37,538 nt of DNA from Candidatus Methylomirabilota bacterium (lineage in GTDB: Bacteria > Methylomirabilota > Methylomirabilia > Rokubacteriales > CSP1-6): NCBI GenBank assembly GCA_036002485.1, contig DASYTI010000206.1, positions 1 through 37,538 of the forward strand, given 5' to 3'. A model generated the notes under the pieces. The model made no database searches and had not been told where the DNA came from. It saw only the letters and a program-made list of their open reading frames with translations. This document shows, one piece after another, positions 23,526-30,371 of the stretch (positions are counted from its first letter, which is position 1; each line of letters begins with the position of its first letter). Position numbers and translations under genes: made by a program.

Positions 23526-23813
23526 AGCTCCGAGGGGGGCTCCGCCCCCCTTCCGAAGCCTCCCCCCGGACGGCGTGCGAGCCGCAGGACGTCGTGGGGC
23601 TGGGGCCCCACCGTCCGAGGCGAGCAATCTGAGAACTGCGCCGGCGGAGCCGGCGCTCGAAGCGGAACATCCTGCTCGCGAGACCATAAGCAGTATTTGA
23701 ACAAACCCTACAGACCTCTCGGAGCAGGTCTCAGGATCGAGGTTCGAGCGCCAGCTTCGCCGGCGCAACCTGGGGGGAGGTTCGGAAGGGGGCAAAGCCC
23801 CCCTCCGAGGTCT
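23526..23813. repeat. 288-bp highly structured foldback element
   Basis: The element fills the gap between two convergent genes. Its ends are inverted repeats (23526-23567 and 23772-23813, about 36 of 42 pairs), and each end is itself a hairpin with a run of G then C. A second nested pair (23638-23661 with 23743-23766) matches at 22 of 24 positions, and ATCCTG...GAGACC pairs with GGTCTCAGGAT further in. The left half also has its own stem (GGACGG 23568-23573 with CCGTCC 23611-23616, enclosing GTGGGGC/GCCCCAC). The centre is unusually AT-rich. No gene is convincing here. It may be a MITE-like repeat or a structured RNA. Confidence 0.8.
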
Positions 23814-24905
23814 CTAGCGGCGAAGCTCGGCGATGGCGCGCAGGGGCGTGCCATCCTTGCGTGTGATGGCGCGGCGGGTGGGCCTGGTCTGATTGCCGAA
23901 GGTGGGCTGCCAGCAGGAGTGCTTGCCCGCGCCGCCCACCACGATCACCGACAGATCATCAGCCGACTTCACGATGGGGAGCATGGTGTCGGGGGCGGCG
24001 GGCATCTTGCGGCTCTCCACGTGGTGACGCTGGTACTCCTCGCCGAGCCGCGCCAGGGGAAAGCGCGCGTGCTCGAAGACGAACTCCTTCACCTGCTGCT
24101 TGCCGTAGCCGTCGCGCGCGATGGTGGCGGCATGCTCGGGCCCGAGAGAGAGCAACGGATGGCCGGCCGCGAGCAGATTGTTGCTCCCGGCCTGTCCCAT
24201 GGCCCCGGCAATGATCTTGAGGATGCCCAGGCCCGTGTAGCTGTAGTGGTCCTGGATATTGTGCGGCCCCTCGCAGCCGATGGTGGTCACCGTGCTGACG
24301 TCGGCGGGAAAGCCGTGCTCGACGTGAAGCGGCTCCCAGGGATTCTCCGCCTCGTTCTCGGCGATGCAGTAGGCCATCTTGGCCGGGCTGCCCTGGGTGG
24401 CGCGGTCTCCTGTCCCGGGCAGCCCGCCCCCGACATTCATCAGGAGCAGCCGCACGGAGCGGCCAATGGTCATGTTGGCGCGGAAACCCTGGCCGAAGGC
24501 GTTGTAGCCGGCATTGATCTCGAGCTCGCGCGCGATGGGACCGTTGACGATCATGAGCGGGGCCACCGGATGTGTGGTGGCCTGGATGGAGTCGAGGTTG
24601 AAATCGGGATCGGCGAGGGCCTCGACCGCCGTGATGATCACGGGCAGATATTCGGGCTTGGCGCCGGCCATGACCGCGTTGATGGCGATCCGCTCCACGG
24701 TCGCCTCGCCCTGTCGCGGGGGGAGCACGGCCACCACCTCGCGCGGATCGCGATCGGTCCAGCGCAGAAACTCGCGCACGGCGTCGTCCGTGGGCGGAAC
24801 AATGGGCAGCCCGTCGGTCCAGCCGCGCTCCTGGTAGAGGCGGTTGATGGCCGTATAGGAGCCGTCCAGCCGGAAGGTCTTGGCCGCCGGGCCGGCCGTG
24901 CTCAT
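23814..24905 (-). CDS. Uncharacterised partner of the UGSC selenoprotein
   Basis: A 363-residue protein of a family I cannot name. No signal peptide or membrane segment is evident, so it is probably cytoplasmic. Conserved-looking blocks are 'RGWTDGLPIVPPTDDAV' near residues 28-44, 'PEYLPVIITAVEALADP', 'THPVAPLMIVNGPIARELEIN' (about 110-131), 'GCEGPHNIQDHYSYTG' with a Cys, and 'GGAGKHSCWQPTFGNQ' near the C-terminus with another Cys. ATG 24905 overlaps the selenoprotein stop (ATGA), so the two are translated together and probably act together. Given the Sec-containing redox or lyase-like partner, it may be the second subunit of the same enzyme (inference). The gene ends at the structured element at 23526-23813. 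Confidence 0.85.
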   Translation of the reverse strand: MSTAGPAAKTFRLDGSYTAINRLYQERGWTDGLPIVPPTDDAVREFLRWTDRDPREVVAVLPPRQGEATVERIAINAVMAGAKPEYLPVIITAVEALADPDFNLDSIQATTHPVAPLMIVNGPIARELEINAGYNAFGQGFRANMTIGRSVRLLLMNVGGGLPGTGDRATQGSPAKMAYCIAENEAENPWEPLHVEHGFPADVSTVTTIGCEGPHNIQDHYSYTGLGILKIIAGAMGQAGSNNLLAAGHPLLSLGPEHAATIARDGYGKQQVKEFVFEHARFPLARLGEEYQRHHVESRKMPAAPDTMLPIVKSADDLSVIVVGGAGKHSCWQPTFGNQTRPTRRAITRKDGTPLRAIAELRR

Positions 24906-25432
24906 GACCGGGTGACGGCGTTCACCACGGCCTCGATGGCCAGATCGGCCTTTTTCACCACCTCTTCCTCGTGAATGCCGCCCAGCGGATGGGGAATGAG
25001 GGCCAGGGGCAGCTCAGCCAGTCCGCGATTCCTCGCTTCGAGCGTGGCAAGCGACTCGAACTCCTTGGTGCCCATGACGACGGTGGGAATGCCGTGCTGC
25101 TCCAGCACGATGGCGCCGTGGATACTCCACGACGTGCACGACCCTCAGTCGGCGCTCCCGACGAGGACGAAGTCGCACGTCGTCAGGTCGGCGAGGATGG
25201 ACGGCGAGGGCGGGCCCGCGATGCCCTTCTCGCGCTTGATGACGTCCCGCACCCCGTAGCGCTCCTTCAAGCGCTCCACCACGGCCAGCATCAGGGTGCC
25301 GGCATTGGCCTTGCTGTTGTCGAGAATGCCCGCGCGCTTGCCTTGAAGGCTGGCCAGGCGCGGGGCCAGGCCCGTGGCCAGGATCCTGGGATCGGCCGTC
25401 GGGTCGTAGAGCAGGTCGCCGCTGTCGCTCAT
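24902..25432 (-). CDS. UGSC-motif selenoprotein (in-frame TGA = Sec96)
   Basis: Reading TGA at 25145-25147 as selenocysteine gives one 176-residue protein; otherwise it splits into a 95-residue front and an orphan tail with no proper start. The junction reads 'FVLVGSAD-U-GSCTSWS', the UGSC motif that defines a family of selenoproteins and Cys homologues. The N-terminal part includes 'LQGKRAGILDNSKANAGTLM' and the C-terminal 'LEQHGIPTVVMGTKEFESLA'. The U-G-x-C-T pattern followed by 'E..GIPTV' recalls the Sec region of glycine/betaine reductase GrdB (inference, distant). A strong GAGGAGGG precedes ATG 25432, and a hairpin suited to a bacterial SECIS follows the TGA. The stop overlaps the start of the 363-residue partner. 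SelA, SelB and SelC would be needed elsewhere in the genome. Confidence 0.87.
25105..25137 (-). promoter_or_regulatory. SECIS-like hairpin after the UGA codon
   Basis: In the mRNA, 13 nt after the UGA, CGUGGA (25131-25126) pairs perfectly with UCCACG (25122-25117) around a GUA loop. An outer GCACG/CGUGC pair (25137-25133 and 25109-25105) extends the structure. The apical loop, with G and U, lies 20-22 nt from the UGA, within the range of bacterial SECIS elements recognised by SelB. The structure lies inside the coding sequence, as expected in bacteria. Confidence 0.6.
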
Positions 25433-25542
25433 GGATTGCCCTCCTCTCTCCGGATCTCACATCACCTGCACGTGGCGTAGTCTACCTCCGCGGCTGATGT
25501 CGCGGGGCGCCCAAATGCGCGTGGTTCGACATTGTGAATAGG

Positions 25543-25571
25543 TTGACGATGTGGCGCGCGGGGACTAGGCT
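25543..25571 (+). promoter_or_regulatory. Predicted sigma-70 promoter
   Basis: TTGACG (25543-25548) and TAGGCT (25566-25571) are 17 nt apart, 57 nt before the GTG start of the D-aminoacylase-like gene. The gap is divergent from the selenoprotein gene, whose promoter must lie in the same 196 bp. Confidence 0.5.
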
Positions 25572-25628
25572 CACATCGTTTCCGACTCGCGACGCTCAGG
25601 GTCGACCACCCGAAGGAGGCCCCACGAC

Positions 25629-27314
25629 GTGCACGATCTCGTCATAGACAATGCGCGCATCGTCGATGGCCTGGGCTCCCCGGCGCGCGAGGGAAGCGTC
25701 GCGGTTGCCGGCGGCCGCATCGTCGCCATCGGGCGCGGCCTGGGCCCGTCCCGGCAGACGGTGAACGCGCAGGGGCTCTGCCTGGCCCCGGGCATCGTGG
25801 ACATCCATACGCACTATGACGCCCAGCTGACCTGGGATCCCTTCGCCACGCCGTCGACCTCGCTCGGCGTGACCACGGTGGTCATCGGCAATTGCGGCTT
25901 CACCATCGCCCCGTGCCGGCCTCAGAACCGCGACCTGATCATGCGCAATCTCACCCACGTGGAGGGCATGTCGCTCGACGCCATGCGCGCGGGCATTCAG
26001 TGGGACTTCGAGAGCTATCCGGAATATCTCGGCGCCATGGAGCGTCGCGGTGTCGTGCCGAACGTGGCCTCCTTCGTTGGGCATTCCTCGGTGCGCACGT
26101 ATGTCCTGGGCGAAGAGGCGGCCCGCCGCCCCGCCACGGACGCCGAGATCGCCGAGATGAAGCGCATCGTGCTCGAGGCGGTGAAGGCGGGGGCCATCGG
26201 CTTCGCCACCTCCACCCTGGAGCAACACAATGGCGAGAACGGCATTCCCATGCCCTCGCGGCTGGCCGACGAGAAAGAGATGCTCGCCCTCACGGGAGCG
26301 CTGGGCGAGGCCGGGCGGGGCATCTTCATGCTGACCAAGGGCATGACCTCGACCATTCCGTGGCTCGAGAAGATCGCGGGGCACAATGGCCGGCCCGTGA
26401 TGATCGCGGCCATGTTCGTGGATCCGGGCGATCCCGGCCGCGTCTTCAAGGAGCTGGGCGAGATCGAGCAGGCGCGCTCGCGCGGCCGCGAGCTCTGGGC
26501 GCAGGTAGGTTGCTTCCCGCTCGGCATGGAGTTCACGCTGCGCCACCCGTATCCGCTGGAGGCCCTCATGGCGTGGCGGCCCGCCCTGACCGCGCCCGAC
26601 GAGGTGCGCTACCGGCAGGTGCTGGCCGACCCGGGCTTTCGCCGCGCCCTGACCAAGGAGATGGGCGAGCCCGGCGTGCCGAATCGCATCAGCAATGCGA
26701 ACTGGGATTACCTGACCATCGCCGAGGTGAAGAAGCCCGCGCTCCGGCCTCTCGAGGGCAAGACCATCGGCGAGCTGGCCAGAGAGCAGAAGCGAGAGCC
26801 CTTCGATGTCTTTCTCGATTTCGGGCTGGCCGATGACCTCGACACCATGTTCGACTGCCGGCTCTTCAACACGGATGAAAAGAAGGTCTCCGAGCTCCTG
26901 CGCCACCCGTGCGCGGCCGTGGCCCTCTCGGATGCGGGCGCCCACCTCTCCTTCCTGTGCGACGCGGGCTTCGGCCTCCATCTCTTCGGGCACTGGGTGC
27001 GCGAGCGCGGCGACCTGACGCTCGAGCAGGCGGTGCGCGCGGTCACGAGCACGGTGGCCGACGCCTACCGCATCAAGGACCGCGGCCGGGTCGTGCCGGG
27101 GGCCTGGGCGGATCTGATCCTTTTCGATCCCGCCCGGGTCGGGCGAGGCGAGAAGCGCCGGGTGAATGATTTGCCCACGGGCGCCTCGCGCCTGGACACG
27201 CCGGCCGTCGGCCTCCACGGCGTCTGGGTCAATGGCGCGCGCACGGCGGACGAGGGCGGCGTCATCGCCGACTGTGGCCGGCCGGGGCGCGTGCTACGGG
27301 AGTTCGGGGCGTAG
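25629..27314 (+). CDS. N-acyl-D-amino-acid deacylase (D-aminoacylase family)
   Basis: A 561-residue amidohydrolase of the D-aminoacylase group (COG3653), which cleaves N-acyl-D-amino acids and related amides. The metal site includes His60/His62 in 'DIHTHYD', Cys89 in 'VVIGNCGFTIAP' (the bridging Cys typical of this group) and the late Asp in 'LSDAGAHLSF'. The N-terminal beta-sandwich 'DLVIDNARIVDGLG' and the closing 'GAWADLILFDP' match. Length is close to that of the longer family members. GTG 25629 follows GAAGGAGG at 25612-25619. No signal peptide is seen, so it acts in the cytoplasm. The gene stands alone but fits the amide-hydrolysis theme of the region. Confidence 0.9.
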   Translation: MHDLVIDNARIVDGLGSPAREGSVAVAGGRIVAIGRGLGPSRQTVNAQGLCLAPGIVDIHTHYDAQLTWDPFATPSTSLGVTTVVIGNCGFTIAPCRPQNRDLIMRNLTHVEGMSLDAMRAGIQWDFESYPEYLGAMERRGVVPNVASFVGHSSVRTYVLGEEAARRPATDAEIAEMKRIVLEAVKAGAIGFATSTLEQHNGENGIPMPSRLADEKEMLALTGALGEAGRGIFMLTKGMTSTIPWLEKIAGHNGRPVMIAAMFVDPGDPGRVFKELGEIEQARSRGRELWAQVGCFPLGMEFTLRHPYPLEALMAWRPALTAPDEVRYRQVLADPGFRRALTKEMGEPGVPNRISNANWDYLTIAEVKKPALRPLEGKTIGELAREQKREPFDVFLDFGLADDLDTMFDCRLFNTDEKKVSELLRHPCAAVALSDAGAHLSFLCDAGFGLHLFGHWVRERGDLTLEQAVRAVTSTVADAYRIKDRGRVVPGAWADLILFDPARVGRGEKRRVNDLPTGASRLDTPAVGLHGVWVNGARTADEGGVIADCGRPGRVLREFGA

Positions 27315-27357
27315 GCGCGCGCCGTCGCGGACCCCGTGATCCGCTAGAGGACCGGCA

Positions 27358-29673
27358 CTGACCGCCATCCTGCTGCTCTACTCCGCCACCATGTTCGTGG
27401 GGGCGACGCTCCTCTTCGTCGTCCAGCCCATGGTGGGCAAGATGGTCCTCCCGCTCCTCGGCGGCACCCCGGCCGTGTGGAGCACGTGCATGGTCTTCTT
27501 CCAGGCCGCGCTCCTGGCCGGGTATGCGTATGCGCACGCGAGCACGGCGTGGCTCGGCGCCTCTCCCCGTCAGGCCCTGCTCCATCTGGGCATCCTCGCC
27601 ATACCCTTGGCCGTCCTGCCCCTGGCCGTGAATCCGCACTTCTTGCACGGCGGCGAGGCGAACCCGGTGCTGGATGTGCTGCTGCTCCTCTCCGTGTCGG
27701 TCGGGCTGCCCTTCTTCGTGGTCAGCGCCACCGCGCCCCTGCTCCAGAAGTGGTTCAGCCACACGGGACATCCGGCGGCCCACGATCCGTATTTCCTCTA
27801 TGCCGCGAGCAATCTCGGCAGCATGCTGGCCCTCCTGGGCTATCCAACCCTGATCGAGCCGCGGCTGCATCTGCGAGGCGAGGGCTGGATGACGCAGACG
27901 CGGCTGTGGAGTCTCGGTTACCTCTCGCTCGCCGTCCTGATCGCGCTCTGCGCGTTCGTGCTCTGGCGACGCGTGGTGACAGCCGCGCCCGTCGAACCAT
28001 GGGAGGCGCCGGAGCCATCGGATCAGGCCGTCTCGCTCGTCCATGAGCCGCCGGGCCTGGCCCTCCGGCTGCGCTGGATCATTCTCGCCTTCGTGCCCTC
28101 GAGCCTCTTGATCGGCGCCACCACCTACATCACGACGGATCTGGCCGCCGTGCCTCTGCTGTGGGTCTTGCCGCTTGCCGTCTATCTGCTGAGCTTCATC
28201 CTGACCTTCGGCCACTGGCCCGACCGGCTCCATCGCCTGGTCACCACGGCCACCCTCCCCGTCATCCTGGTCGTCCTCTTTCTCATGATCTCGGCTTTCA
28301 AGCAGCGCATCTGGATCACCATGCTCTGGCATTTCCTGCTGCTCTTGCTCGTCGCCCTCGCCTGCCACGGTGAGCTGGCCCGCCGCCGGCCGGCTTCCAG
28401 ACACCTGACCGAGTTCTATCTCCTGCTCTCCGTGGGCGGGGTGCTGGGCGGCCTCTTCAACGCGCTCATCGCCCCTGTCGTCTTCAGGTCGCTCGTGGAG
28501 TACCCGCTGATGATGGTGCTGGCCGCCGTGCTCGTGAGCGCGCGCGGGCACGCCTCCGGCAGACCTCTTTGGGCAGACCTGGGTCTGGCCCTCGCCGTGG
28601 TCGCCCTGGGGCTCGTCCTCTATTCGGACTCGCTCAGCGTGCGGATCGATTTCGAGTTTCTCTCCGGTCTGCTCAAGATCCCGTCTGACGCGGCCGTGGA
28701 GTGGCTGACCCCGATCCGGCGGGCCATGAACAAGCTCCTGATGTATGGACTTCCGCTCGCCGGAGCCTTCTTCCTCCGACGGCGCCCCTGGGTCATGGGC
28801 CTTGCCCTGGGCGGCCTGCTCCTCGTGGCAGGCTACATCGATGCGCGGCGGGACGACCAGATCCGCCTGGCCCGGAGCTTCTTCGGCGTGCTCCAGGTCT
28901 CCCGCGACGAGAGCTACACCGAGCTGCACCACGGCACCACGCTGCACGGCCGCCAGAGCCGTGATCCCGCGCGGCGAGCCGAGCCGCTCTCGTACTACTC
29001 GCGGGAAGGGCCCGTGGGAAGGCTCTTCGCCGAGCTCGATCAGCGCACCATCGTGCGGCGCATGGCTGTCATCGGCCTGGGGACGGGGACGCTGGCCGCC
29101 TATGCGCGGCCCGGGGATGCCGTCACCTTCTACGAGATCGATCCGCTGGTCCGCGACATCGCCTTCGATCGCCGGTATTTCACTTACGTGTCGGACGCGG
29201 AGGCCCGGGGCGTCTCCATCCGCACGGAGCTGGGCGATGCCCGCATTCGCCTCGACGCCGTACGCAAGGAGCGGCCCGGCGAGCGCTACGACCTGATCGT
29301 GGTCGATGCCTTCAGCTCGGACGCCATTCCCGTGCATCTGCTCACGCGCGAGGCCCTGCGCCTCTATTTCGACATGCTCAACGTGGGCGGCCTGCTCGCG
29401 CTGCATCTCTCGAACCGCTATCTCGCCCTCGAGCCGGTGGTGGCCAACCTCGCCGAGGAGGCGCAGCTGGGCGGGCAGCTGATCTGGTCGGACGAGTCGC
29501 CGCCGACCGACGGCGCCACCAGCTCGACCTGGGCGGTGCTGGCCCGGACGCGGGCGGCCCTCGGGAACATGGCCCGCGACGAGAAGTGGAATGCCACCAA
29601 GCTCGAGGGCAATCCACGCGTCGGCCTCTGGACGGATGACTTCCACAACTTGCTGAGGGTATTTTCCTGGTGA
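27358..29673 (+). CDS. Membrane protein fused to spermidine synthase-like domain
   Basis: About 771 residues. The first 500 or so form some 10-12 membrane segments, beginning 'ILLLYSATMFVGATLLFVVQ' and 'MVGKMVLPLLGGTPAVW', as in fused MFS/spermidine synthase proteins. The last 270 form a spermidine-synthase/SAM-methyltransferase-like domain with 'MAVIGLGTGTLAAYARPGD', 'VTFYEIDPLV' and 'YDLIVVDAFSSDAIPVHLL'. Whether it makes polyamines is unknown for this fused group. The usual N-terminus begins before the first ATG (27391). CTG 27358 fits well because AGAGGA sits 6 nt before it and an in-frame stop (27337) rules out a much earlier start; ATG 27391 remains possible and would clip the first membrane segment. 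A hairpin follows the stop. Confidence 0.87.
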   Translation: MTAILLLYSATMFVGATLLFVVQPMVGKMVLPLLGGTPAVWSTCMVFFQAALLAGYAYAHASTAWLGASPRQALLHLGILAIPLAVLPLAVNPHFLHGGEANPVLDVLLLLSVSVGLPFFVVSATAPLLQKWFSHTGHPAAHDPYFLYAASNLGSMLALLGYPTLIEPRLHLRGEGWMTQTRLWSLGYLSLAVLIALCAFVLWRRVVTAAPVEPWEAPEPSDQAVSLVHEPPGLALRLRWIILAFVPSSLLIGATTYITTDLAAVPLLWVLPLAVYLLSFILTFGHWPDRLHRLVTTATLPVILVVLFLMISAFKQRIWITMLWHFLLLLLVALACHGELARRRPASRHLTEFYLLLSVGGVLGGLFNALIAPVVFRSLVEYPLMMVLAAVLVSARGHASGRPLWADLGLALAVVALGLVLYSDSLSVRIDFEFLSGLLKIPSDAAVEWLTPIRRAMNKLLMYGLPLAGAFFLRRRPWVMGLALGGLLLVAGYIDARRDDQIRLARSFFGVLQVSRDESYTELHHGTTLHGRQSRDPARRAEPLSYYSREGPVGRLFAELDQRTIVRRMAVIGLGTGTLAAYARPGDAVTFYEIDPLVRDIAFDRRYFTYVSDAEARGVSIRTELGDARIRLDAVRKERPGERYDLIVVDAFSSDAIPVHLLTREALRLYFDMLNVGGLLALHLSNRYLALEPVVANLAEEAQLGGQLIWSDESPPTDGATSSTWAVLARTRAALGNMARDEKWNATKLEGNPRVGLWTDDFHNLLRVFSW

Positions 29674-29683
29674 GGCAGGCATG

Positions 29684-29723
29684 CCGACGCCGGAGCGCCC
29701 ACCGTGGGGCGGTCCGGCGTCGG
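29684..29723. terminator. Bidirectional hairpin between convergent genes
   Basis: A perfect 11-bp stem (29684-29694 with 29713-29723) encloses a second CGCCC/GGGCG pair. It lies between the convergent ends of the membrane-fusion gene and the secreted 127-residue protein. There is no long T-tract on either side. Confidence 0.6.
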
Positions 29724-29753
29724 GTTCAGCGGGACGGGACTGTGGGAATCTCG

Positions 29754-30137
29754 CTATTGATTGTCAGCCGTGGGCCGCACGGCCTGCACCTGGACGGCGA
29801 CCGCGCGCTTCCCTTGCGGCTCGACCTCGATGGTGACGTAGTCGCCCGCGCGAAGATCGGAGGGCTCGAGCGCGCGCTCCGTGAACGCAAACGGCCACCC
29901 AAGGCTTCCGTCCGGCGTCCGCTCCGCCAGCGCAACCCTCGTGCCCGGCGTGATCTGGAAGACGCGACGGGCGGGAGCCGTACTCGGACCACGCCAGGGT
30001 CCCATCTCTTCGATGGTGATGGTGCGCTGATCGGCGGCCACGATGACGCCGGAATGCTTTTCGCTGCTCGCCGCCCATATGGGCGACGCCGTCAAAAGCA
30101 GACCGAGGGCAAAGCCAACGCTGGAATATCGCATCAT
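29754..30137 (-). CDS. Secreted protein of unknown function, 127 residues
   Basis: A signal peptide ('VGFALGLLLTASPIWAASS', cleavage near residue 23) is followed by a small beta-rich domain: 'HSGVIVAADQRTITIEEMGPW', 'RVFQITPGTRVALAER' and 'GDYVTIEVEPQGKRAVAVQVQAV', split over residues 27-123. The layout is that of a small OB- or DUF5666-like exported protein ('V..v....ti.i', 'GD.V.ve...'), but no family is assigned. Two adjacent ATGs are possible (30137 and 30134); the AGGAGG is better spaced for the second. The 234 bp upstream, to the end of the DUF3300 gene, hold no gene or recognisable promoter. Confidence 0.75.
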   Translation of the reverse strand: MMRYSSVGFALGLLLTASPIWAASSEKHSGVIVAADQRTITIEEMGPWRGPSTAPARRVFQITPGTRVALAERTPDGSLGWPFAFTERALEPSDLRAGDYVTIEVEPQGKRAVAVQVQAVRPTADNQ

Positions 30138-30371
30138 TGTCCTCCTCGTGGTTCGGACTACGCCAGATCTGTGCTCACCCAGTCCAGCATCGGATGTGCC
30201 AGTCTGTCGGCCGGTCCCCCTTTACCGATTTCCGAGACGCCGCTGACCCGAAATGACGGGATCAGAGCGCGGAATCGGTCGTCTTCGCCCGGGAAGTGGG
30301 CGCGAGCTCAAATCGAGTGTGAGACACCGAGTAAGAACTGCTCGGGAAGGATTTCCCTCGGACTGACGCAA

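Noticed and set aside
23524-23813. Short open frames in the 23.5-kb structured element
   Set aside because: They follow the G- and C-runs of the inverted repeats and have no coding signs.
27262-29682. An 800-codon - strand open frame opposite the membrane/spermidine-synthase gene
   Set aside because: The + strand has clear membrane segments and a SAM-binding motif; the - strand product is a repetitive His/Glu/Gln/Arg string typical of antisense frames.
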